The position numbers and the translations under genes were made by a program. Shown here one piece after another: positions 19,382 through 28,348 of a stretch of DNA of 64,000 bases. The notes beneath the pieces are model-generated. The model did not search any database and had not been told where the DNA came from. It worked only from the letters and a program-made list of their open reading frames with translations. Every line of letters starts with the position of its first letter. Position 1 is the stretch's first letter. The stretch is from Arthrobacter sp. ATA002 (GTDB taxonomy: Bacteria; Actinomycetota; Actinomycetes; Actinomycetales; Micrococcaceae). The DNA is taken from positions 3,038,001 to 3,102,000 of the forward strand of contig NZ_CP114015.1 in assembly GCF_026898095.1 (NCBI RefSeq), given 5' to 3'.

Positions 19382-19864
19382 TTGCCGGCGAACGAAACGT
19401 CCCGGCCGGCAGCCGCAGGACGTTCCTCAAAACTGGTGCTGGTGGTGCCTATAACATGGTCCAAATGCCGGTCTGGAGGAAGCGTACCGCCCGGCGGCGG
19501 AATTAGTCCAGAACATAGAAAAGCATGCAGTTAGGCAGATGAGGGCTCCCGCACGGAAAAACCGGGCACCCGCCAGCGGTTAAACGCGGGGTGCCCGGTT
19601 ATCGTATAAGGGACCGGCGCCGGGATGGGGGTGGCCCAGTCTCGGAGGCCTCCCGACGCCGGCCCCAGCTTTCCATGCCCGTGGGCATGGTTAGATTCTA
19701 GGCCCGCGGCAGGGGTCCAACAATGGGTGTGGACGCCTTTGCCGTGACGGGAGCCGTACCCGTTTTCCTCTGCGGGCTACTTGGTGCCGTTTCATCCGCG
19801 CCGGGTGTGCCGGTGTCGCCCGTCCCCGCACCGGCAGGACAGCGCCGGGCCGCGTATCCAACTC
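19382..19864. other. Intergenic region between pth and the regulator array
   Basis: No credible gene. It contains the pth terminator at 19560-19600 and a second perfect 8-bp hairpin (CCATGCCC/GGGCATGG, 19673-19690). The 19382-19540 part must contain the promoter of the regulator array if the array has its own. I could not pick -35 and -10 boxes with confidence. Confidence 0.6.
19560..19600 (-). terminator. Intrinsic terminator downstream of pth
   Basis: Two perfect 12-bp arms, AACCGGGCACCC (19560-19571) and GGGTGCCCGGTT (19589-19600), with a 17-nt loop. On the minus strand the stem runs directly into TTTTT. It should end the rplY-pth transcript before the LuxR array. Confidence 0.85.
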
Positions 19865-20452
19865 TTAGGAGGCGGCGGAGTGGAACTTCTGCTGCGCTGC
19901 CGTGAGTCCTTCGGTCAGCAGCAGCTCGACCGCATCTGCAGCGTCACCGATCAGGAAGGGCAGCTCTTTGGCTTCCACCGGCGGGAAGTCCTTCAGGACG
20001 TAGTCGGCGGTGTCCATGCGGCCCGGCGGCCGCCCCACACCGACGCGCACCCGGAGGTAGTCCTTGGTGCCCAGCGCGCGGCTCATGTCGCGCAGTCCGT
20101 TGTGGCCGCCTTCTCCTCCGCCGGATTTGAGCTTGATGGTGTTGAACGGGATGTCAATCTCATCGTGCACCGCCACGACGTGTTCGGCGGGGATGTCGAA
20201 GAACTTGCTCAGCGCCGAGACCGGCCCGCCGGAGAGGTTCATGTAGGTCAGGGGCTTGGCCAGGATCACCCGCGGCCCGCCGATGCCGAGCCGTCCTTCG
20301 AGGATCTGCGCCCGGGACTTGTGCGTCTTGAAGTTGCCGCCCGCCCGGGCGGCCAAGTCGTCCAGGACCATCTGGCCAATATTGTGCCGGTTGCGGCTGT
20401 AGCCGGGCCCGGGGTTTCCGAGCCCGACTACAAGCCAGGTGTTGCTGTTCAC
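19865..20452 (-). CDS. pth: Peptidyl-tRNA hydrolase
   Basis: A 195-residue cytosolic enzyme that releases stalled peptides from tRNA. Family residues are visible: GLGNPG near residue 10, the catalytic histidine in RHNIG, KPLTYMNLSG, the aspartate in HDEID, and GGGEGGHNGLRD. Length is normal. It starts with GTG and has AAGGAG 11 nt upstream. It is 68 bp downstream of rplY, the usual actinobacterial pairing, and is followed by a strong terminator. Confidence 0.97.
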   Translation of the reverse strand: MNSNTWLVVGLGNPGPGYSRNRHNIGQMVLDDLAARAGGNFKTHKSRAQILEGRLGIGGPRVILAKPLTYMNLSGGPVSALSKFFDIPAEHVVAVHDEIDIPFNTIKLKSGGGEGGHNGLRDMSRALGTKDYLRVRVGVGRPPGRMDTADYVLKDFPPVEAKELPFLIGDAADAVELLLTEGLTAAQQKFHSAAS

Positions 20453-20520
20453 TTGGGAAGCTGCTCCTTGAACGGATGGCCAGTTGGCTCCGTCCCGGGA
20501 GCTCAGCTGCGCAAAGTGGT

Positions 20521-21123
20521 TTAGTTCTCGACTGCTTCGGGAACGACGTCACCCTCAGGAGCGGCGCTCTCGCCCAGGTCCTGAACAATGGACTCGGAGA
20601 TGTTGATGATCATGGTGTCGGGGTCCAGCAGCAGCTCGACACCGGCAGGCAGTTCCAGGTCCGAAGCCAGGATGTGCTGTCCGGCTTCGCGGCCTTCGAT
20701 GCTGACCGTGATGGTCTCCGGCAGGTTGGTGGCGTCAGCGGCCACCAGGACGGTGTTGGCTTCCTGGTTGAAGACGTTGGCGCCCGGGGCAAGCTCGCCC
20801 TCGACGTGGACGTTGACCTCAACCTCGACCTTTTCGCCCTTGCGGACGGTCAGGAGGTCGATGTGCTCGATGATCTGCTTGATCGGATCGCGCTGGATGT
20901 CCTTGGCCAGGGCCAGGTGGGACTCGCCGTCGACGTCGATTTCCAGCAGGGCGTTGGCCGTGCGGACAGCCAGCGTGGTGGCCTTGGCCGGCAGCAGGAT
21001 GTGCATGACCTCGGCGCCGTGGCCGTAGATGACTGCGGGGATCTGGTTGGCAACGCGTGCCTTGCGGGCCGCACCCTTGCCGAATTCGGTGCGGACGGTT
21101 CCTGCGAGCTTCTGCTCAGACAT
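20521..21123 (-). CDS. rplY: 50S ribosomal protein L25 / general stress protein Ctc
   Basis: A 200-residue long-form L25 (TL5/Ctc type) that binds 5S rRNA. The N-terminal beta-barrel half starts near LAGTVRTEFGKGAARK. The C-terminal extension has the typical motif AGQHILASDLELPAGVELL and an acidic tail. AGGAG lies 6 nt before the ATG. It lies between prs and pth, as in most actinobacteria. Confidence 0.96.
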   Translation of the reverse strand: MSEQKLAGTVRTEFGKGAARKARVANQIPAVIYGHGAEVMHILLPAKATTLAVRTANALLEIDVDGESHLALAKDIQRDPIKQIIEHIDLLTVRKGEKVEVEVNVHVEGELAPGANVFNQEANTVLVAADATNLPETITVSIEGREAGQHILASDLELPAGVELLLDPDTMIINISESIVQDLGESAAPEGDVVPEAVEN

Positions 21124-21322
21124 TTCAAACTCCTGATTATGGATGTTCCGTGGTTGCCGGGACGAAGGCGCCGGTATGGGAACAGCGCCGCAGAAGTGGA
21201 TAATCCGTAGATCAGGTCCATGCGGTCAGAAGTTGCCAGCCACCGTCGATAACGGAGTATTGTCCGGATCGATCCGGACCTCTCCCTCGCCTAGGCATCG
21301 CAGACCATCCTACCAGCAGCAC

Positions 21323-21373
21323 GCTGCCCGTCCGAACCACGGTTCCTGGGAACCGGAGATTCGAACGGGCAGC
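21323..21373 (-). terminator. Hairpin between prs and rplY
   Basis: Arms GCTGCCCGTCCGAA (21323-21336) and TTCGAACGGGCAGC (21360-21373) pair over 14 positions with one mismatch, and enclose a smaller CGGTTCC/GGAACCG hairpin. It lies 50 nt after the prs stop. There is no clear U-tract, so it may attenuate or stabilise rather than terminate. Confidence 0.5.
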
Positions 21374-21422
21374 GCGGTGATTCAGCTGTGGAGTTATGCC
21401 GGACAGGCTCCGAAGCGCAGGG

Positions 21423-22406
21423 TCAGGCCTTGCCGTCGAACAGGCTCGTGACGGAACCGTCTTCGAAAACTTCCTTGATGGCGCGGGCGATCAGCGGAGC
21501 AATGGACAGGACGGTCAACTGGTCGAAACGCTTTGCGGCGGGGATCGGCAGCGTGTTGGTCACCACTACTTCGCGGGCGCCGGACTCCGCCAGCGTGCGG
21601 GCTGCCGGGTCGGAGAACACGGCGTGGGTCGCGGCGATGATGACGTCCTTGGCGCCGGCCTCCTTGAGCACGCGGACGGCTCCGGCGATGGTTCCACCGG
21701 TGTCGATCATGTCGTCGATCAGGACGCAGGTGCGGCCTTCGACCTGGCCCACAACCTGCTTGGAGACAGCCTGGTTCGGGACGGTCAGGTCGCGGCTCTT
21801 GTGCACGAAGGCCAGCGGGGCGCCGCCCAGGCGCTCGGCCCACTGCTCGGCGACGCGGACCCGGCCGGTGTCCGGGGACACCACGGTGACGTTGGAGACG
21901 TCGACGCGGGTGCGGATGTAGTCGGCCAGCAGCGGAATGGCCATCAGATGGTCCACGGGGCCGTCGAAGAAGCCCTGGATCTGCGAGGTGTGCAGGTCGA
22001 CGCTCATGATTCGGTCAGCGCCGGCGGTCTTGTACAGATCAGCGATCAGGCGGGCCGAGATCGGCTCGCGGCCGCGGCCCTTCTTGTCCTGCCGGGCGTA
22101 CGGGTAGAACGGGGACACCACGGTGATGCGCTTGGCGGAGGCCCGCTTCAGCGCGTCGACCGTGATCAGCTGTTCCATGAGCCAGTTGTTCATGGGCGCC
22201 GGATGCGCCTGGATCACGAAGGCGTCGGTGCCGCGGACACTCTCGCCCGGACGGACGTAGATCTCGCCGTTGGCGAAGTCATAGGAAGCCAGCGGCAGCA
22301 GGTCCGTGTCGAGACAGCGTGCGATCTCCTCGGCCAGCTCCGGATGTGCCCGGCCAGTGGCAAGGACAAGCTTCTTTTCACCTTGGGCGGTGATCTCGCT
22401 GCTCAT
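21423..22406 (-). CDS. prs: Ribose-phosphate pyrophosphokinase (PRPP synthetase)
   Basis: A 327-residue enzyme making PRPP from ribose-5-phosphate and ATP for nucleotide, His and Trp synthesis. Visible motifs: ATP-loop FYPYARQDKKGRGREPIS, VDLHTSQIQGFF, and the PRPP-binding VLIDDMIDTGGTI. Full length and intact. Its ATG overlaps the glmU stop (TAATG at 22404-22408), the conserved glmU-prs coupling that links UDP-GlcNAc and PRPP supply. Confidence 0.97.
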   Translation of the reverse strand: MSSEITAQGEKKLVLATGRAHPELAEEIARCLDTDLLPLASYDFANGEIYVRPGESVRGTDAFVIQAHPAPMNNWLMEQLITVDALKRASAKRITVVSPFYPYARQDKKGRGREPISARLIADLYKTAGADRIMSVDLHTSQIQGFFDGPVDHLMAIPLLADYIRTRVDVSNVTVVSPDTGRVRVAEQWAERLGGAPLAFVHKSRDLTVPNQAVSKQVVGQVEGRTCVLIDDMIDTGGTIAGAVRVLKEAGAKDVIIAATHAVFSDPAARTLAESGAREVVVTNTLPIPAAKRFDQLTVLSIAPLIARAIKEVFEDGSVTSLFDGKA

Positions 22407-23916
22407 TAATGATCGCTTTCTCGCGTGGGGGTATCAGTTTCCGAGGAGGGTTTGGAGGCGGCAGCGGCTGCAGCATCGGCTGCCGCAGTGCCGGGACGGT
22501 TGGTCAACACCCAGCCGTCGAGGTTGCGCTGAGGCGCTACGTTGATGGCCAGGGAGCCCGCCGGCACGTCCTTGCGGACCACCGTTCCAGCTCCACTGTA
22601 CGCGCCGTCGCCTACTGTAACGGGGGCCACGTACATGTTGTCGCTGCCCATGCGCACGTGTGATCCGATGGTCGTGTGGTGCTTGTTCACGCCGTCGTAG
22701 TTCACGAAAACGGAGGCCGCACCGATGTTGGACTGCTCACCGATGGTGGCGTCCCCCACATAGGAAAGGTGCGGAACCTTGGAGCCTGCGCCAATGTCGG
22801 CGTTCTTGGTTTCCACGAAGGTGCCGATCTTGCCCTGGCGCCCAGGACCGTGCCAGGACGGAGGTAGGCGAAGGGGCCGACGTCGGCCCCGGCGCCCAGG
22901 CGCGCGTCGGAACCGTGGGTGCGCACCACTTTCGCGCCCTCCCCGACGCTCACGTTGGTGAGGGTGGTGTCGGGGCCGACGACGGCGTCGCGCGCCACCG
23001 TGGTGCTGCCGTGCAGCTGGGTGCCGGGCAGGATGGTGACGTCTTCAGCGAGTGTGACGCCCGCGTCGATCCAGGTGGTGGCGGGATCCACGACGGTGAC
23101 GCCGGCGCGCATCCAGCGCACCAGGTTCCGGCGGTTGTGCTCGGCGTTCAGCGCGGCCAGCTGGACGCGGTCGTTGGCGCCCTCCACCTGCCAGAAGTCG
23201 CCGGTGACGACGGCGGCCACGCGTCCGCCGCGGGCGCGGGCCAGGCCCAGCACGTCGGTCAGGTACATCTCGCCCTGCGAGTTGTCCGAGGTGACGTCGG
23301 CCAGTGCGGCGCGCAGCACGGCGGCGTCAAAGGCATAAATCCCGGAGTTGATTTCGGTGACGGCGCGCTGGGCGTCGTCGGCGTCCTTGTGCTCGACAAT
23401 CGCGGTGACGGTGCCGTCCGCGGCGCGCAGGATCCGGCCGTAGCCGGTGGGATCGTCCAGATGGGCGGTGAGGACGGTGACGGCGTTGCCGTCCACGCGG
23501 TGCACGGCCACGAGCTCGCGCAGGGTGTCGGCTTCCAGCAGTGGCACGTCACCGTAGGTGACGACGACGGTGCCCTCCAGCGCGGTGAACGCGTCCAGCG
23601 CTTCCAGTGCCGCCTGGACGGCGCGGCCGGTCCCGGGGATCTCGTCCTGGTCCACAATGAGGGCCCGCGGAGCCGCGGCGGTGACGTGTTCCGCCACCCG
23701 GTCCCGTTCATGCCGGACGACGACGGCGAGGGCCCGGGGATTCAGGGCTTCGGCGGCGGCCAGGGCATGGCCGACCATGGAGGTGCCGCCCACGGGGTGG
23801 AGGATCTTCGGGGTGCGGGACTTCATCCGGGTGCCGGCTCCGGCCGCCAGGACAATCACTGCTGCGGGTCCGCCGCCGAGGGCACGTTCGGTGGATTCAG
23901 TTTCCTGCGTGGTCAC
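22406..23916 (-). CDS. glmU: Bifunctional GlmU: GlcNAc-1-P uridyltransferase / GlcN-1-P acetyltransferase (frameshifted)
   Basis: With one base restored near 22838 this encodes 503 residues. The N-terminal uridyltransferase has the signature [19 protein letters not shown]. The C-terminal left-handed beta-helix acetyltransferase shows hexapeptide repeats and the [15 protein letters not shown] region. It makes UDP-GlcNAc for peptidoglycan. The break falls inside the conserved [15 protein letters not shown] segment, so it is almost surely artefactual because the gene is essential. I chose GTG 23916, which has AGGAG 9 nt upstream; the frame is open further but would run through the tRNA-Gln gene. 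A charged Ala-rich tail of about 40 residues ends the protein. Confidence 0.94.
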
Positions 23917-23989
23917 GAAGAAGCGCTCCTGATATGGGACGGCCGCTGTTGGAGGCGGCCACCGGGTATGTGGACCGGCACTGCTGCCG

Positions 23990-24061
23990 TTCCGCCCATA
24001 GGATTCGAACCTATACTCCACGGCTCCAAAGGCCGGGGTGCTGCCATTACACCAGGGCGGA
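23990..24061 (-). tRNA. tRNA-Gln (anticodon UUG)
   Basis: Read on the minus strand, acceptor arms TCCGCCC and GGGCGGA pair perfectly. The T-loop GGTTCGAATCC is present and the anticodon loop is CTTTGGA with anticodon TTG. No CCA is encoded. It lies just upstream of glmU on the same strand, a common actinobacterial location. Confidence 0.95.
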
Positions 24062-24166
24062 AAATGTGCAGGTCGCCCCGCACACAAGAGTTTAGTTTGC
24101 CATGCCGGCGGACACCGGCGCGACTTGACGACTTTTCCGCCTCCCGGCGGGCACGTTGGCAGGCCT

Positions 24167-24172
24167 TAGACT
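24167..24172 (+). promoter_or_regulatory. -10 box for a leaderless tetR-nudix transcript
   Basis: TAGACT lies 6 nt before a GTG at 24179 (and 3 nt before an ATG at 24176). No ribosome site is visible. The spacing matches several other start sites in this window. Confidence 0.45.
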
Positions 24173-24175
24173 GTC

Positions 24176-25336
24176 ATGGTGGTAAGAATTCCGGCCGGTG
24201 GCGCCCGCGTGCGCATGACCGGTGTGCAGCGCCGCGCTCAGCTCATTGACGTAGCCCGGGGCCTGTTCGCCCTGCGCGGGCTCGACGGCGCCACCATCGA
24301 AGACATTGCCACGGCAGCCGGCGTCTCCAAGCCGGTGGTGTACGAACACTTCGGTTCGAAGGAAGCCCTCTACGGCGAAGTCGTTGACGCCGAATTTGAC
24401 CGGCTCCTGGCTGTCATCACCGAAGCGCTGAGCGCCGACGCGGGCCCCCGGATCCTGATCGAACGGGCCGCCTACGCCTTGCTGGACTACATCGAAAACC
24501 ACACCGACGGGTTCCGGATCCTGGTGCGGGATGCACCGCCGTCGCAGCCCGAGGGCACCTTCGCCTCCCTGCTGTCGCGCATCACCGGCCACGTGGAGCA
24601 CATCCTTGCCAAGGAGTTCGGCAACCGCGGCCTCAGCGCCGAAGTGGGCGGGATGTACGCCCAGATGCTGGTGGGCATGGTCGCCATGACCGGACAGTGG
24701 TGGCTGGATGCCCGGACTCCGGACAAGACAACGGTGGCGGCGCACCTGGTCAACCTGTCCTGGAACGGCCTGACCGGGCTCCAGAAGGATCCGCAGCTCC
24801 GGCAAATGGATCCCGCCAACCCTCCCGCGCCGTCCGAAGGGGTAAATCCGAAACCGGAAGCGGTCCTGCCGGAAGCCGCCAGTGCCGCCGCGGCTCCCCT
24901 GGATTCCGATGCCCCTGTTGTCCTGACCCTGTCGGCGGTGCTCGTCCGTGACCCTGCCGGCCGCATCCTGCTGGTCCGCAAGCGCGGCACCACCAAATTC
25001 ATGCAGCCCGGCGGAAAGCTTGAACCCGGTGAGTCCTTCAGCGCCGCGGCAGCACGGGAGATGAAGGAAGAGATCGGCCTGGATGTTCAGGAATCGGACC
25101 TGGAATCCCTAGGCGACTGGTATGGCCCGGCGGCCAACGAGGACAACACTTTTATTAACGCCGGCCTGTTCGCCTATTCCCTTCCGAACACCGGAGGTGC
25201 TCCGGGCGCCGGGGCAGTGGCGGCAGCCGAAATCGAAGAACTGCTGTGGACGGATCCGGCCCAGGCGCTGGTCCGCGACGACATTTCACCACTGCTGCGC
25301 GACCATATCCTGCCGCAGCTGCTCGCGGAGGCATAA
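24176..25336 (+). CDS. TetR-family regulator fused to a Nudix hydrolase domain
   Basis: A 386-residue two-domain protein. Residues about 15-200 are a TetR repressor: HTH with TIEDIATAAGVSKPVVYEHF and a helical ligand-binding body. Residues about 245-386 are a Nudix domain with an exact Nudix box, G-x5-E-x7-REMKEEIGL, near residue 280. Nudix enzymes hydrolyse nucleoside diphosphate derivatives or bind them as sensors. The Pro/Ala linker between them holds no credible independent start (one ATG at the end of the TetR part, without ribosome site), so the fusion is readable as one gene. The start is ATG 24176 or GTG 24179. The ligand and target are unknown; autoregulation would be usual for TetR proteins. 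Confidence 0.88.
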   Translation: MVVRIPAGGARVRMTGVQRRAQLIDVARGLFALRGLDGATIEDIATAAGVSKPVVYEHFGSKEALYGEVVDAEFDRLLAVITEALSADAGPRILIERAAYALLDYIENHTDGFRILVRDAPPSQPEGTFASLLSRITGHVEHILAKEFGNRGLSAEVGGMYAQMLVGMVAMTGQWWLDARTPDKTTVAAHLVNLSWNGLTGLQKDPQLRQMDPANPPAPSEGVNPKPEAVLPEAASAAAAPLDSDAPVVLTLSAVLVRDPAGRILLVRKRGTTKFMQPGGKLEPGESFSAAAAREMKEEIGLDVQESDLESLGDWYGPAANEDNTFINAGLFAYSLPNTGGAPGAGAVAAAEIEELLWTDPAQALVRDDISPLLRDHILPQLLAEA

Positions 25337-25539
25337 AGCGGGGTTTCCGCTGCGCTTTTCCGCCTTTTCTTGGTGCGCTAGGCTGAGATTTAGAAATACG
25401 CCCCCTGCCGCACTGCGAATCATGTCCCGCCGTGGGCCATTCAGCGTCCTTGCTGTTTTCGGCCAACGGCACGCGTGATAGTTCTACGAATGTCTTGGAG
25501 GAACACCCAATTTCCCGAGCCGTTTCCATAAAGGACGAC

Positions 25540-28343
25540 ATGCGCAGTCCAGCCAGCCTCACCCGACGCTCAGTGCTCTCGCTGGCGGCCACCACTGGGT
25601 TCCTTACAGCAGTGATCCCGCCAGTTGCGGCGTCCCCCACCATGCCGGCTCTTCCGCTGGCACCAGCAAGTTCCCTTCCGTCGCAGCTGCGGGTCATTGC
25701 TCCGGGCGGCGGAATGAAACAGGTCTATAAGGATGTTTTCCAGTCCTCGTCCTATCTCGACATGCTCCTGGTCACGGATCCCGCCGGGGCCGCCAAGCTT
25801 GTCACAGCAACCGCCGGAGACAACAATCAATTCCAGGTTTGCGACGCCGTCACGGGCAAACAGGAATTCGTAGCCACCACCCCCGCCGGGGAGAAAATCA
25901 CCTCAAGGCTTCTGTGGGACCCCGCCGGCGGCACTGTCTACGCCGGGTGCGGCGGTGAACTCCTCGCCTGGACGTTCGCCGACCGCAAGTTGGTCTCGCT
26001 CGGCCCAGTGGCTCCCGTGGCCACTCATGTTGGGGCTCTCGAACTCGACGCTGCGGGCAGGATCTGGGGCGGCTCATATCCCGACGGAATCATCTGGACT
26101 TATGATCCGGGTTCCGGGAAGTTCGCTTCGTACTCCGCTTTCGATGACCGGACGGAGTACGTCCGAGCCATCGGTATCTGGAAAGACACGGTATTCGCGG
26201 GCACCGGGTCGCAGGACCCCCACATCGTGTCATTTCCCCAGGGCAGCCCGGAACAGCGGACTGTTATCCCCCTCCCCGATGCCCCCGGCACCGGCTTTGT
26301 GCACAGAATCATCGTGAGAGGCGACAAGATCTTCGTCTTCGCCGAGGATTCCGAGAACATCACCCGCTGCCACGTTTACGACCCGATCAAATCCCGATGG
26401 GGAGATGACCTCGATTCCGTGTCCTACGCCTTCTCCAAACCCGCTGGCACCGCGGTATGGCGCGTGGCGGACGCCCATCTGGTCCGCACTGAGACGAAGA
26501 CGATGGCGGACACCATTCTGTGCCCGACGAACGTTGGACTTGCCCGTTCCCTCCTGGTGACCGGGGATCGGATCCTGGCCGCCGGTAACCATGAGGGCGA
26601 GCCGGTCGTCGCCGAATACTCCGTGCGCGGAGGCGCCGAGGTCCGCCGTGTCCGACCCAATGTCACCATGGGTTCCTTCGCAGTGCAGTCCCTTATCGGC
26701 TCCGATCATGGACTGCTGTATTTCGGCGGGTACCAGGGAAACGGTCTTGGCTCCCTGGACCCCGCCACCGACGCACGCTGGCGTTCCGCCGGCACCGTGG
26801 GGATCTCGCAGATCGAGCACCTGATGCAGTACGACAAGAACCGCCTCTACATTGGGTCTTACGGTTCAGCGAAACTCTACTCGTTTGACCGAAACCGGAT
26901 AGGCGAAGGAAATGCGGCGTTTAACCTCATCTCCACCCTTCGCAAGCCCCATATGCAGTCACGTCCCTTCGCATGGGCCGCCGCCGGCGGAAAAGTGCTG
27001 GCGGGAACGGTCCCGGAATACGGGCTGCGCGGCGGTGCGCTGGCCGTGATTGATCCCGAAAAAAATGAGCTCGAGAAAGTCCTGAACAAGTTCATCCCCG
27101 AACAATCCATTGTCGGCCTCGCCGGCAATGGAGACATCGCTTACGGGACCACCTCCGCCCGTGGGGGCTACGGCGTCGATGACTATGCGGGAGACGCCTG
27201 CGTTTTTGCCTATGACGCCCGGGCGGACAAGACGCTGTGGATTTCCTACCTGCCGGGACATAAGGACATGTACTCCCCCATCCTCCTGGATGACGTTCTC
27301 TACGTCGCCACGATAAACGGCCTCCTGGCGGTGAACCCGTCCAATGGGGTGCTGCTGGAAACGATCGCGGTGCGGGAACGGACTGCCCGTCCCGGCTACC
27401 AGAGCGCAAGAGCCCTGCGTATCCCGGGCACCGGCAAGATCGTGCACAGCTCCGGGGAGATAGCGCTGCTCATCGATGTCCGGGATAGGACCCAGTCCGT
27501 CCTGGGGAAAACGGGGTACGGCACCCCCTTGGCCGTCATGCCCGACGGCCGGGTCTTCATTTCATACCAAGACAACCACATCGCTGAGGTCCATACGGAT
27601 CCCAACCCGACGATCCGCTCTGCATCAGACCTTGTCACCATCGATTCAGCCGGCAACTTGATGATCGCACCGTCCGACGGCGGGGGCGGCTACGGAGCGG
27701 CCGTCCGCCGGGGCAGCGGCTGGCGCCGGAAACCATCCGGAGCTTCCACGTCACCGATTGGAATGGAGATGGTGTCCCGGACATCCTCGTCCAGCGTTCC
27801 AACGGGGTCCTGGAGCTGTGCCGAGGCAAGGTCAACGGCGGATTCGAAGAACCGGTCACTGTTGCTTCTGGCTGGGCATCAAAAACCATGACCGTCGGTC
27901 CATGGACGAAGGGAATCTATCCTTCGATCGTCAGTGTTAACCCGTCCGGAGAGGTGCGGCGCCACTCGGTCGACGCTTCCGGCATGGTTGGCTCCGGTTA
28001 CAGCATCGGCACCGGATGGAAGGGCCGGAACATCACCATGATCGACATGGGTTCCGGACGCCAGGGACTGCTCGGCAGGTCAGGCACCAGGCTCTACTTC
28101 CAGCCGTCCACCGGACAGGGACCGTTCCAGGGACCCGCATCGGTGGTGGCCTCGGCCGGGTGGGGCGACACCACGGCGCTGAGCTCGGTGCAGGGGCACT
28201 TCAGGGACAACTTCGGCCTGCTCTCCGTGAAGCGCAGCGGAGAATTGCAGTACATCAGTGCCAACAAAACGGGCTTTGCCGGCATCATCACCTATCCGAT
28301 GGACCTTCGGGGCTCCATGATGGCGGGTTCCCAGAGTTTCTAG
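25540..28343 (+). CDS. Tat-exported beta-propeller protein with C-terminal FG-GAP-like segment (frameshifted)
   Basis: With one G restored in the run at 27710-27713 this encodes about 934 residues. Start ATG 25540 is preceded by AAGGA. The N-terminus has a twin-arginine signal (LTRRSVLSL, then a hydrophobic stretch and an AxA-like site near VAASP). The body consists of repeated beta-sheet blades (PQQ/NHL-like, for example GTVYAGCGGELLAW and ALAVIDPEKNELEKVL). The last 200 residues, in the second frame, contain DWNGDGVPDILVQRSNG, the calcium-binding FG-GAP/VCBS consensus. No catalytic motif was recognised. I infer a folded extracellular or wall-associated protein. It ends 5 bp before the convergent ABC-F gene. 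Confidence 0.8.
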
Positions 28344-28348
28344 CAGCC

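Noticed and set aside
22702..24087. Upstream extension of glmU to a start at 24087
   Set aside because: The extension would translate the tRNA-Gln gene; GTG 23916 has a proper ribosome site.
22660..24249. Very long open frame on the plus strand opposite glmU
   Set aside because: It is antisense to a conserved enzyme and crosses the tRNA-Gln gene; composition is Gly/Asp/Val-rich as expected for the reverse frame of GC-rich coding DNA.
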